From Cymodocea nodosa (taxonomy: Eukaryota; Streptophyta; Magnoliopsida; Alismatales; Cymodoceaceae), in contig JAZBRI010000011.1 of the NCBI GenBank assembly GCA_036874045.1, positions 10,097,501 to 10,161,500 on the forward strand: a DNA stretch of 64,000 nt. Direction: 5' to 3'. The notes beneath the pieces were generated by a model. The model ran no database searches. It was not told the origin of the DNA and was given only the letters and a program-made list of their open reading frames with translations. A program made the translations under genes and the position numbers. Shown here piece by piece: positions 23,842 to 35,082 of this stretch; within the stretch, counting starts at the first letter, position 1, and every line of letters begins with the position of its first letter.

Positions 23842-25093
23842 AAAAGAAGAAAAAGAAGTAAAGTGTGCGTGTGTGATCGATGGACGACCAATATGTACAG
23901 AGGAGGAACACCAAGCTTTCTGCAGACGGTATCGGCAATTCTCCAAAGTACCACACCAACCATCATTACCACCATGTTACCACCACCATAATCACCAACC
24001 ATTGGAGGTCTGTGAGAATACTTTCTTGATGTCGGGTCGATTCCGAGCCAAACACGGTGCCTGACAACCATTGTGAGGAGTGATCGCGTCGTGGGAAGGG
24101 AAGCCATTTTCACCAAGTGCTGACTCATATTTCAGGAGATCGTAAAGCTTCTAGCCTTGGCTTCGGGTTGATGCCTGTATGCTGAAGAGGAGATCATCTT
24201 GCAATTCTGGACTCGCGATTCTATAGGGAGAGGAGACAGAATTGTAAGTGGTTTAATTTTCAGTGGTGTAATCGCGTTGCAAGTAGTGACAGAAGTATTT
24301 ACTATCGAGTGAGATTACTTTACATTTCACCTTTCACCCATTTCCTTGTTCATATTAAAACAAAAATACCAAAAACAATTTATCTGTGTTTGTATGTTGA
24401 ATTTGAGTGTTGTATTGTTTGTGTTGTATCATGATTAATGCTATCTTTATCAGTGTTGTGATTGTTTTATGTTAGTTTTAGTTTTACAGTTTATTGAAAT
24501 TGGTTCGTTCAAAAGACTTAAAGATTTTAATGGTTACTGTTTGAATTATATAAATGTTAGTATGCTTAATGATAAATCCAGTGTTTACTAACATTCAAGA
24601 GCTTAATTGATGTTATTTACGATCTATGGAATTGCCTAATGGTTGGCCGAATTCCTTTATAAATAACAGTATTAAAAAGCAGAGACAGGCTCGTGGAGTT
24701 AATAAAGTTCATGAGGTTAGTCCGTTGAGTTAGCCATAACTCAACGAACTTTGTCTGTTGAGTTAACTATAATTCAACAGAGGGCTTATTGAAGATATAA
24801 ATTTGATTGTTAACAAACTAACAGTTCTAAACTCTTAAGCAATTCCCTATGGGATCGACCTGTACTTGCACATTGATACAATAGACACTATGCACTTGCA
24901 GTTAAAGTACAAATTGGAATTAATATCTAAATTGTATTAAAGGTTGTTTGTTTACTTCTTAAAGAAAAGAATAGGCATAAAGATAAATTAATTAAGTAAA
25001 AATAGAAGTAACAAATCCAAGTTTTTCTAGTATGTTATTGGAGATCTAATTAGATATTCTGGTGTCGTGTTGGGAAAACGCAAACAAGTTTTA

Positions 25094-25111
25094 TGGTGCC
25101 ATTGCCGAGGA
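25094..25111 (+). other. Primer-binding site, tRNA-Asp type (degenerate)
   Basis: TGGTGCCATTGCCGAGGA, two or three changes from the Athila consensus TGGCGCCGTTGCCGGGGA, seven bases after the LTR end. Confidence 0.8.
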
Positions 25112-25171
25112 ATTAATATAAGCAATTGTTAGAGCTCTTTTGTTTTAATAGCTAGAGTTGTGTTTTCTTCT

Positions 25172-26104
25172 ATGATTGAGAATACGGCATATGCTTATGC
25201 TCAAAGATTTCTGAAACCTGTAATTAGCATATGTGAATTCTACAATTCCAGAGGACACGACATTTCTGATTGTTTGAAACTGAGAGGTTTACAGATGGTT
25301 AGATCCCATGAACAACAAATGAATTATCCTTAGTATAATAGAGCCGAGTATGAGAATCCTATAGTTTACCCAACTAATGGTCAGTATAGAATGTGTAATA
25401 TGTTGAGAGACACTGAAGTTTGGGATAGGTGGGATAGGTATGACAGACTAGAGCGTAGTATAGGGCAAAACCTTGACAAACTAGAATACTTTATGTGTCA
25501 GCAACAAGAAGTCAACCAATTAAACTATAAGGAAGCAAATTCAGAACCTAAAAAGGATATAATTTACGAAATTGAAAAAACCATAATGAAAATTGATCAA
25601 AAATTGAATGCAATGAGATTAAATGATCTGGAAAGAAAATTAAAAGCATTAGACGAATATACAATGAAAATACAAGTTATGCAGCAGGACAATGAAAATT
25701 ATAATGTTATAAACCTGCATAATTTGCAAAATATACAGCAAACAGAAAATAATAATGCAAGAGAATTTAAAGAATGCACTTTAAAACTAAAAACAATTGA
25801 AGATCATAATCACAAAAATGACATACAAAAACATCATGAGAGTAATGAAAATTTGGAAGATGTATGTGTAACATTAAGATCTAGAACTGATATACCACCA
25901 AGAACTCAAAATGAAAATAATATGAAGGTGGATAAGAGTAAAAATCAAAATGATAACGAAAATGTAATAGTTGAAAATCTAGAAATCACTGAAGAACAAT
26001 CTGAATCTGCTAATGAAGCTAAAAATGATCAAACAAATCAAGCGAAAGAAAAAGAACCTTTTAAATCACAATCTTTAGCACCCTATCCTGAAAGATTACA
26101 ATAA
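25172..26104 (+). pseudogene. G1 N-terminal gag-like region (zinc knuckle, no capsid domain)
   Basis: The frame opens at ATG 25172 shortly after the primer site, has one TAG near 25331, and runs to TAA 26102-26104; protease continues in the same frame. Near residue 21 is a knuckle-like CEFY....H....C, in which the second Cys has become Tyr. The rest is Asn/Glu/Lys-rich and coiled-coil-like. The Retrotrans_gag capsid domain that precedes the knuckle in Athila gag, and is visible in G2 and G3, is absent. The result looks like an internal deletion fusing the leader to the knuckle. The same structure at 1-238 and in G3 suggests it is a subfamily trait. Confidence 0.7.
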
Positions 26105-26608
26105 ACAATACCTGAAAAACAAGAAAAAATCAGAGAAATTTTTGAAAAAGTACAAGTTAACATTCCTTTGTTAGATCTATTGTAGAAAATGTCACCTTGT
26201 GCTAAATTTCTGAAGGATTGGTGTACTAAGAAAAGAGAGCGAAAAGTTCTTAGAAAGGTCTTTTTAGCTGAGCAAAGTAGTTCCCTATTTCTGCCACAAA
26301 TTCCTAAAAAGTTATCTGATCCTAGAATCCCTGTTATATCATGCACCATAGGAAATACCATTCTAGAAAGAACCTTAATAGACTTAGGTGCAGGTATAAA
26401 TGTTATGCCAAGTGATATATTTGCATCCTTAGGATTAGAAGGCTTAACTCCTACTAGTACGGTTATTCAATTAGCTGATAGAAGTATGAGATACCCTAGA
26501 GGAAAAATAGAGGATGTTCTAATTAAAATCAAAAATTTTATATATCCTATTGATATTGTAATTTTGGATTCCCAACAAATTAAGCATAAAAATAGTGATA
26601 CATCTTGA
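26105..26608 (+). pseudogene. G1 aspartic protease region
   Basis: In frame with the preceding segment, with TAG near 26186 and TGA at 26606. KFLKDW...KRERKVL, LPQIPKKLSDP and CTIGN lead into the active site DLGAGINVMP (Asp codon near 26381), followed by LADRSMRYPRGKIEDVL, all typical of Athila protease. Family members usually have DLGASIN; the Gly here is a change next to the catalytic triad. Retroviral-type proteases cut the polyprotein in the particle. Confidence 0.85.
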
Positions 26609-28438
26609 ATTTTGGGAAGGCCATTTTTAGCAACATCAAGGGCTGTTATAAATTGTAAGACTGGAGAAATGAAGTTAGCATATGGTAATGAGGATACTCA
26701 ATTAAATATTTTCAAACTAGAAAGGTTTGAGGAGTTAGAAATGTCCTTACATACCATAGACTTTTTAGAGGATGAAAGAGATATGTTAGATGATGTGATT
26801 CAAGAAGAATTAAATAGGCAAATCAATTCTGAAACTTTAGAGGAAAGTGAAAGCATAAACATAGAAGGAGATCTAGAAGAAATTAATTTAGAAAATGATG
26901 ATGTTCAATTAGGAGCTCTAGCTTCTGATGGGCAACATTTAGAATTAAAACCTTTACCTCCTGAATTAACCTATATATTTCTAGAAGATAAACGAACCTA
27001 TCCAATCATTATTGCTTCAAATTTAAAAGAGGATCAAATAGCTGAATTAAAAGATGTAGTAAAAAGTTATAAAGAAGAAATAGGATGGACTATGACTGAT
27101 ATAAAAGGGTTAAGTTCAACTTTATGCTGTCACCACATATATTTAGAAGAGAATGCTAAACCTGTTAGAATTCCTGAGAGGAAATTAAATCCAAACCTTA
27201 AAAAAGTAGTTAGGAAGGAAATAGTGAAATGGTTAGATAATGACATAATTTATCCGATTTCTGATAGCTTGTGGGTTAGTCCAATCCATGTAGTTCCCAA
27301 GAAATCAGGATTACCAGTTATTAGGAATGAAAGTCAAGACTTGATACCTACTAGAATTCAATCAGGCTGGAGAGTATGTATAGACTATAGAAAGCTGAAT
27401 GTTGTGACTAGGAAAGATCATTTTCCCTTACCTTTAATAGATCAAATGCTGGAAAGATTAGCTGGGCAAGAATATTTCTGTTTCTTAGACGGGTATTCAG
27501 GTTATAATCAAATTCCAGTAGCATTAGAGGATCAAGAGAAAACAACTTTCACCTGTCGTAATGGAACTTATTCTTTTAAGAGAATGCCATTCGGATTATG
27601 CAATGCACCAGCTACCTTTCAAAGGTGTATGTAGGGCATATTTACTGGAATGACTGAAGATTTTTTAGAAATATTTATGGATGCTTTTACTGTATATGGC
27701 AACTCATATGAAGTCTGTTTAAAAAATTTAGACTTAATATGAAAACGTTGTGTGGAAAAAAATATGGTTTTAAATTGGGAAAAATGTCACTTCATGGTTA
27801 AACAAGGAATAGTCTTAGGGCATGTTGTTTCTAAGAAAGGGTTGGAAGTAGATAAAGTTAAAATAGAAGTAATTTCTAATCTATCAGAACCTAAATCAGT
27901 AAAAGATATTAGATCATTTCTAGGACATGCTAGTTTTTATAGAAGATTTATTAAAGACTTTAGCAAGATAGCTAGACCTTTAACTAATCTATTAAAAGAT
28001 GTTCCATTTAACTTTGATAAAAATTGCAAGGAAGCATTTTTTAGACTTAAAACTAGCTTAATTTCAACTCCTATAATTCAAGCATCTCATTGGATCCATC
28101 CATTTGAATTAATGTGCGATGCTTCTGATTTTGCTGTAAGAGTAGTGTTGGGACAGAAGATAGAAAAATCTCCTAGAGTGATTCATTATGCAAGCAAAAC
28201 CTTAAATGATGCTCAAATTAATTACACAACTACTAAAAAAGAATTATTAGCTGTTGTTTTTGCTTTAGAAAAGTTTAGACCATATTTGATTGGAGCTAAA
28301 GTAATAGTATACATGGATCATTCAACTCTAAAACATCTAATAAAGAAAAAAGAGACTAAGTCTAGATTGATCCGATGGATATTATTATTACAAAAATTTG
28401 ATCTAGAAATTAAAGATAAAAAGGTTGTGAGAATGTAG
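26609..28438 (+). pseudogene. G1 reverse transcriptase and RNase H
   Basis: ILGRPFLATSRAVI links protease to RT. RT motifs in order: PVRIPERKLNP, VCIDYRKLN, FCFLDGYSGYNQI, FKRMPFGLCNAPATFQ, then FMDA at 27674-27685 where gypsy RTs have the catalytic (Y/F)xDD; the second Asp is Ala, so RT is inactive even without the stops (TAG 27632, TGA near 27740). RNase H: Asp in [10 protein letters not shown], Glu in [13 protein letters not shown], Asp in [11 protein letters not shown]. The frame is lost near 28424 inside the typical ...[11 protein letters not shown] linker, by a one-base change that yields TAG at 28436. Confidence 0.92.
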
Positions 28439-29837
28439 TAGCAGATCATTTATCAAGATTACAAATAGAAAAATCAAATATTGAAATTAAGGATAATTTT
28501 CTTGTTGAACAATTAATGACCATCAACACAATACCTTGGCATGTAAACATAGTTAATTACTTAGTTACTGGTTTAACACCTAAGGATTGGAATAGACAGG
28601 ATAAGAAAGTGTTTTTCTCAAGAGTAAATATTACTATTGGGAAGACCCATACTTATTTAAGAAATGTCCTAACCTGGTCTTAAAGAGGTGTGTTCTAGAA
28701 ACTGAATATCCGAGCATATTGTCTTTCTGTCATGATCAAGCTTGTGGAGGGCATTTTGGTTCAGGGAAAACTGCTGCAAAAATTCTACAATGTGGGTTTT
28801 ATTAGCCAACACTATTCAAAGATGCTCATAAATATTGCTTAAGTTGTTTAAGATGTCAACAAATAGGAAGAATATCAAAGAGGAATATGATGCCTCTTAA
28901 TCCTATTATTGAGGTTGAAATCTTTGATGTGTGGGGAATAGATTTTATGGGTCCATTTCCTATGTCTAATCAATTTAATTACATATTGTTGGGGGTGGAT
29001 TATGTATCTAAATGGGTAGAAGCTATTCCTACAAAAACTAATGACAACAAAGTGGTAATACAATTTATAAGAACAAATATATTTGCTAGATTTGGAATAC
29101 CTAAAGCTATTATCAATGATAGAGGAACTCATTTCTGTAATAGAAATTTTGAAGCCTTAATGAAGAAATATGGAGTAAACCACAAAATTGCAACATCATA
29201 TCATCCACAAACAAGTGGACAAGTAGAAAGTGCAAACAAACAAATTAAGTTAATCTTAGAAAAAGTAGTAAATCCTACTAGAACAGATTGGGTTAATAGA
29301 TTGATAGATATACTATGGGCTTATAGAACTGCTTATAAGACGAGCTTAGGTATGTCACCTTTTAGGCTAGTATATGGAAAAAGTTGTCATTTACCTGTTG
29401 AAATAGAACATAAAGCTTATTGGGCATTAAAAACTCTGAATACTAATTTAAATCAAACTACTGAAAATAGAAAAATGCAATTAATTGAATTAGAAGAATT
29501 TAGAAATGAAGCTTATTCGAAGACTGTAAGAGAAAAAGAGAAAATGAAATTCTAGCATGATAGAAAAATTATTCCAAAAAACTTTGAAATAGGACAAGAA
29601 GTATATCTTTATATGGCTAGACTCCGTAAACATCTAGGAAAATTAAGATCTAGATGGGCAGGACCTTACATAGTTCGAAATATTTATCCTTATGGAGCTA
29701 TTGAAATTGAAAATCTTAAAAATCAGAATATATTTAAAGTAAATGGACAAAGACTTAGACCAATTCTGAAAACACCAAAAAGCTCCTTTGGAATTATAGA
29801 AGAAGTTAGAGTAGAGGACTACTCGAGCTTTACTTAG
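28439..29837 (+). pseudogene. G1 integrase
   Basis: It continues in a shifted frame. H2C2 zinc domain (CHDQACGGHFG...CLSCLRCQ), with TAG near 28802 replacing the Trp of FYWP. Catalytic core from 28887: Asp in GIDFMGP, Asp in NDRGTHF, Glu in GQVESANK, all kept. TAG at 29553 interrupts the C-terminal part, then 29613-29837 gives GKLRSRWAGPYIV...GQRLRP, the usual Athila integrase end. No chromodomain and no envelope-like ORF follow. It inserts the cDNA into host DNA. Confidence 0.92.
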
Positions 29838-30637
29838 TAAGAAATCAGTTTTTATGTTTATATATATAAAATTAAAAATTAAAAAAAAAAAAAGAAAAAA
29901 GAAAAAAATTTGAGAGTTTATTGACTTGTTTGATCACGAGCCTTTTGTACTTGAGTAGATAAGTATGTAAGGATTGTTGACTTGAAAAAGGACTCTTGAA
30001 ATCTGGCAACTTAAGATCCTGATTAGATCTGTGATTGTTGACTGAATGCTCGTTACATGGGTACATTAGAAAGCTCTTGTATGATTCAAGTTTGTCAAAT
30101 TAACTTTTGAAGTAAAAAAAGAAAAGAAAAAAATATATATATATATACATACACTGTTCTGAAAAGATACAAGTGTTTTGTAAAATACAGATATCTTATG
30201 AATCAAGTATATTTTCTGTTATCTAGAATTGTTGTAATATGAATCTAGAATTGACTTTTGAAGTTGTTTAATGAAGATACAATTCTTTATTCTACTTGTC
30301 TTAATCATATTTAATTGGATTGTACTTTGATTTGTATGTTGTTGAAATTTCTTCTAGAAATCTTATTGGAAAATTCAAGATGGCAGATGATGAAAAGAAG
30401 AACAAACGATAATATAATTAACACCTATGTGATGATGATATACTTTGTATGTAATTTACATATATTCTAAGTATATTTGCAGGTTGATTACTGAAACATA
30501 TAGAATATATATTCTTATGCTGAACAGAAAAAAAAAGAAAGAAAGAGGGAGAAGAATTAATTCTAGCACTTTTAGAAAGACCAAGTAATTAGATCTTAGT
30601 TTGCTAAGGGACTAGCAAAATTTAGGTATGGGGGAAG
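29838..30637 (+). other. G1 3' non-coding region with the copia-shared module
   Basis: A-rich tract at 29877-29908, then 29912-30482 is clearly homologous to the post-pol block of copia-2 (17252-17815), with long near-identical stretches such as CCTTTTGTACTTGAGTAGAT. It ends at TTTGCAG (30482). A TA microsatellite lies near 30138. The PPT TATGGGGGAAG is at 30628-30637, next to the 3' LTR. No gene. Confidence 0.85.
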
Positions 30638-33600
30638 TGTTTAGAATGAAAAAGTGCATATTATTAATGGTTAAATGATGGTTAATTGCATAATATTTAG
30701 CTTATCATATGAGAATTAAGCCATTATGTTATAATTGCACTATTATATGCTTTAATTAGAATTACTACTTAAATTAGGGGAATTAATGTTAATTTAGTAC
30801 ATTTCTGAATTGTCGATAAGTTGCAGGCTGTGAAATTCTTAAGTATCCGATTTTTCTGATATTTCAGACAGTTATGTTTAACATACCGAACATATTTCAG
30901 ACAGTTATGTTTAACAGACCAAACATGTCAGATAGTTGCCGAACAGTTATGTTTTGAAAGAATATTTTATTATTTCCTGAAGTACATGTGTCAAAACCAT
31001 AATGCATGACTTAAGTGAACTTTCGGTGAGTTGGGCATCGGACAGTTATATGTGTAGCTCTCCAAAATCTCTTTTTATTTATAAAATAGTTGTGGACACG
31101 TGTTATGTTCTGGTAAAGTGACTTAAGTGAATTTTCGGTGAGTTATCTATAACTATCTGAAATGCATCTAAGCATCGGATAGTTAGACCTATAACTCTCC
31201 AAAATGTGTATTTTATTATTAAACTACTGCTGACACGTGTCGAGATCTTGTAGATTTACTTAAGTTATATATCGGTGAGTTATTTGTAAGTATCCGAAAT
31301 GCATCTGAGCATCAGATAGTTAAGTTTGTAAGTATCCAAAATGCACCTAAGCATCAGATAGTTAAATTTATGCATGTGTTTTATAGTTAAATCAACGAAG
31401 AAAGTCCGTTGAGTTATCTGTAATTCCACGGACTATTTATTTTCTAGTATGCCACTATAGCGGTTGCAGAAACATGACAGTTGGAAGAAAAACCACGACT
31501 ACATGTATTGCGCAGGGAGAAGAAAGCATCGCTGTTGATATGAATGAAGGAAATCCAACCGACCATTCAAGCAGAAGTAGTTACTACTGAAGAAATATAA
31601 AAGAAAAGAAGAAAAAGAAGTAAAGTGTATGTGTGTGATTGATGGATGGTCAGTATGTACAAAGGAGGAACACCAAGTTTTCTGTAGACGGTATCGGCAA
31701 TTCTCTAAAGTACCACACCAACCATCGTTACCACCATGTCACCACCACCATAATCACCAACCATCGGAGGTCTGTGAGAATACTTTCTTGATGTCAGGTC
31801 GATTTCAAGCCAAACATGGTGCTTGACAACCACTGTGAAGTGATTGCGTCGCGGGAAGGGAAGCCATTTTCACCAAGCGTCGACTCATATTTCAGGAGAT
31901 CGTAAAGCTTCTAACCTTGGCTTCGGGTTGATGCCTATATGCTGAAGAGGAGATCATCTTGTAATTCTGGACTCGCGATTCTATAGGGAGAGGAGACAGA
32001 ATTGTAAGTGGTTTAATTTTCAGTGGTGTAATCGCGTTGCAAGTAGTGACGGAAGTATTTACTATCGAGTGAGATTACTTTACATTTCACCTTTCGCCCA
32101 TTTCCATGTTCATATTAAAACAAAAATACCAAAAACAATTTATCTATGTTAGTATGTTGAATTTGAGTGTTGTATTGTTTGTGTTGTGTTGAGTATTTTG
32201 TTTTGATGATGTGTGCTGAATGAAAATAATCATATTTGCTCAATTACTATTGCTTGTGAAAAGAAATTAAAATCATCAATTAATACAGAAAAAGCTTACT
32301 AGCATAAATACTTGTTTGTATTGGATCTGAAGTTAATAACTAGTCATTTCATTGCATTAATTTCTCATTTAAGTAAACGTTAAGTTAACGTGTGTTTTTA
32401 TTGAAAAGCATGATATGTTTTAAAGTTATATCTTCTGTATCGTGAATAGTGCACGTTTAGACAACTCGTTAAGTTAGAGTTTTGTTTGTATAGAGGTCAC
32501 GTGAGAACTCGTTAAGTTAGAGGCTAAAAGGTTAAAATAGGTCACGTGATAACTCGTTAAGTTAGTGAGTAAAAGAAGAGACGAACTCGTTAAGTTAGTG
32601 TTATACACGTGGTGAAATTATAAGTTACGAATGTTATATTTTATCACGTGAGGTGCACATGTTTAACTCGTTAAGTTAACATAATTAAACGCGTTGAGTT
32701 GATATATTGAACACTAAGACAACATGTTAGGTTAGCGTTATAAACTTAAGTTGTTATTTTTGCACGTGGTAAAATTCTTATTACAAAAACATTTGTGTAT
32801 TACTAAATTGGTGAGTTAAAGTTTTTTTGGAGACTTACAGTCGTAACTATCTAAAAGGTAACTTAAGTCATGTTTTCAGGTCTTGACACGTGTCTCACTA
32901 GTTTTATGGTATAAAGAGTTTTTCGGTGACTTACAACCGTAACTATTTGAAACTTAAACTGTTTTCGGTGAGTTATCGTTTAACCTTCCGAAAGAAAGGT
33001 TAAGCTGGTTTGTTGAGTTAGCATAACACCACAGACTTAGTTCGTTGAGTTAGCTACAGTACTTGTCACGTGAAATGGCACAAGAGGAACTCGTTAAGCT
33101 AGAAATGTTAAGTTATATATATACTTGTGTTACTCGTTTAGTTAACATTAAAGTAATGACTTCTTATTACACTTGATGGAAAATTTTTTGGACGAGAAAG
33201 TTTATTTTGCAGGAAATTTTTCAGAGATCCAGGACTGATGATTAAAGAAAAATTCGAAATATAAACGTGGGTTAGAATGTGTGTTTCGATGAAGGAAAAA
33301 GAAAAGACATGGAGAAATGGAAAACTAGTAGTGGTTAAACGTGAAGGATATGCATGAAATGAAGATACAGCATAAAAGGCATAGAATTCTCGTTGATCAA
33401 ATTATCCTTGCACACAAAAAGAAAAATCTTTTCAAGGATCAAACCATCCCTACACACCAAAAGAAAATTTTTTTAGGGATCAAAAACACCTCTTCGGGGA
33501 AAATCTCTCAAGTGGAAGAAAATTCAGTGAAGCAGAAAAGGTTAAATTTGTCGCTGAAGATTTGAAGTATCAAGTGAAAGCAAATTCAGTGAAGTAGAGA

Positions 33601-34599
33601 AAGACAAGATATTCATCACTGAAGAATTGCTGAAGAAGAAAAAGAAGAAGAAGAAAGATCTCAAACAGGGAGAAAAGTTTTAAATTCCGTAAATTAGTTT
33701 TCTCTGTTTGTAGTTATGAAATTGTTTAGATGATACATGGTATTGAGTTATAATTTCATCTACAATTTCTAAGGAGATTGAATTGTATATTGTAATTGAA
33801 ACCGTGAATAAAAATGATCTTATGAAAAACAATGTCTCGACTTGTTTTTGAGTTTTAAAGTTTCAATTATATTTTAGAAAATATTAAAGATACACAATTC
33901 ACCCCCCCTCTTGTGTAGCCATACGATCCTACATGTTGTATCGTGATTAATGTTATCTTTGTCAGTGTTGTGATTGTTTTATGTTAGTTTTAGTTTTACA
34001 ATTTACTGAAATTGGTTCGTTCAAAAGACTTAAAGATTTTAATGGTTATTGTTTGAATTATCTAAATGTTAGTATGCTTAATGATAAATCTAGTGTTTAC
34101 TAACATTAAAGAACTTAATTGATGTTATTTACAATCTGTGGAATCACCCAATGGTTGGCCGAATTCCTTTGTAAATAACAGTATTGAAAAGTAGAGACTG
34201 GCTCGTGGAGTTAACTTAAGTCCACGAGGTTAGTCCGTTGAGTTAGCCATAACTCAACGAACTTTGTCCGTTGAGTTAACTGTAATTCAATGGAGGGCTT
34301 ATTGAAGATATAAATTTGATTGTTAACAAACGGACAGTTCTAAACTCTTAAGCAATTCCTTGTGGGATCGACCTATACTTGCACACTGATACAATAGACA
34401 CTATGCACTTGCAGTTAAAGTACAAATTGGAATTAATATCTAAATTGTATTAAAGGTTGTTTGTTTACTTCTTAAAGAAAAGAATAGGCATAAAGATAAA
34501 TTAACTAAGTAAAAACAGAAGTAACAAATCCAAGTTTTTTTGGTACGTTATTGGAGATCTAATCAGATATTCTGGTGTCGTACTGGGAAAATGCAAACA
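30638..34599 (+). repeat. G1 3' LTR, split by a copia-2 solo LTR
   Basis: Parts 30638-32186 and 33939-34599 together give about 2.2 kb, matching the 5' LTR. It ends AAATGCAAACA followed by the TSD ggcat. Boxes at 30790-31440 and 34200-34300; TATAAAAG at 31596-31603. Confidence 0.9.
32187..33933 (+). mobile_element. Copia-2 solo LTR nested in the G1 3' LTR
   Basis: TGTTGAGT...CCTACA, 1747 bp, flanked by a perfect TSD tgttg (32182-32186, 33934-33938). No internal sequence. Unlike the copia-2A LTRs, at 32813-33005 it has class I boxes (GGTGAGTTA, CCGAAAG, ACTTAAGTCA, CACGTG) where 2A has class II boxes; copia-2B shares a shorter form of this insert. Confidence 0.92.
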
Positions 34600-34800
34600 G
34601 GCATTACTTCCTTGCTTCAAGACAAATGAGATGTTTACCTTCTCCACTACTTCTCCCACATCTAAATGTAGCTTGTTCCCTCCATAGATTGGAATTCCAA
34701 TGCCGAAGGGAATGCAACAACATGTAGGAACAATGGAGTGCACTCTTGAAGACAATTCCCAACATTTCCTCAAGTATCTCCAAGGCTTCCTCTCCTCCAT
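34600..34800 (-). pseudogene. Unknown ORF cut by the G1 insertion
   Basis: ATG at 34800 on minus opens 67 codons of ancestral sequence (N-terminus MEERKPWRYL; a Cys-Cys-Cys cluster near residue 27; GGNKLHLDVGEVVEKVN). Beyond 34600 the open frame continues only as G1 LTR sequence. If G1 and copia-2A are discounted, the frame continues through 22857-22724 and then 7521 leftwards to a stop in 7341-7526, giving a frame of about 120 codons. I do not recognise the product. It could be a host exon, or part of an older element; the upstream TATA at 35025 fits a promoter but is weak evidence. Confidence 0.35.
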
Positions 34801-35082
34801 GAATTCAGCACCTCAAAGAGGAATTGCAACAACAATCAACTTCCCTGAGATGGAGAATGTCGAAGGAAGGAGTGAAGAATCCAAGAGAAGGAAGAGTCCT
34901 ACCTTCAAGAGCCATGTGTGGAGTGGATAGCAAGAGAAGAGCTTGGCCTTCTCCTTGCTTGCACACCCAAGGGAGACTTTCGAAACAATGGAGGGGAAGA
35001 GGAGAAATTTGTAGATCAAAGGCCTATTTATAGGCATTGTATTATTGTGAAAAGTTAAATAAGAAACTTGTCTATTAGGCAA
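34600..35082. other. Ancestral DNA right of G1, candidate host gene fragment on minus
   Basis: It is more GC-rich than its surroundings and has no match to the elements here. On minus it shows a TATA-like TATAAATA (35025-35032), a pyrimidine-rich leader and an ORF starting at 34800. It ends where the G2 LTR begins. Confidence 0.5.

Larger units (their letters stand above)
22863..25086 (+). repeat. G1 5' LTR
   Basis: 2224 bp, TGTTTAGAATG...GGGAAAACGCAAACA. It carries class I boxes (23031-23690), TATAAAAG at 23834-23841, and class II boxes (CGTTGAGTTA...TAACTCAACGA) near 24690-24785 close to its 3' end. Confidence 0.9.
22863..34599 (+). mobile_element. G1: Athila-lineage Ty3/gypsy element
   Basis: Bounded by a perfect TSD ggcat (22858-22862, 34600-34604). 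LTRs 22863-25086 and 30638-34599 (the latter split by a copia-2 solo LTR), ends TGTTTAG...GCAAACA. Primer-binding site of tRNA-Asp type. The polyprotein order protease, RT, RNase H, integrase defines Ty3/gypsy; the integrase and protease sequences and the absence of a chromodomain point to Athila. The capsid part of gag is missing, so the copy is defective beyond its point mutations. Confidence 0.93.

Noticed and set aside
23873..24064. Short ORF in the G1 LTR, repeated at 31629-31826 and partly on minus at 36051-36242
   Set aside because: His/Gln-rich, differs in its start between copies and is frameshifted in G3; similarity follows from LTR homology. A conserved leader uORF is possible but not supported.
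29877..29908. Poly-A tract as evidence of a LINE or processed pseudogene insertion
   Set aside because: It lies inside G1 between integrase and the shared module, without TSD or LINE coding sequence; a simple A-rich stretch is enough.
34824..35033. Plus-strand ORFs opposite the candidate minus-strand host ORF
   Set aside because: They overlap each other in several frames, lack family resemblance and lie opposite a better supported frame with an upstream TATA.
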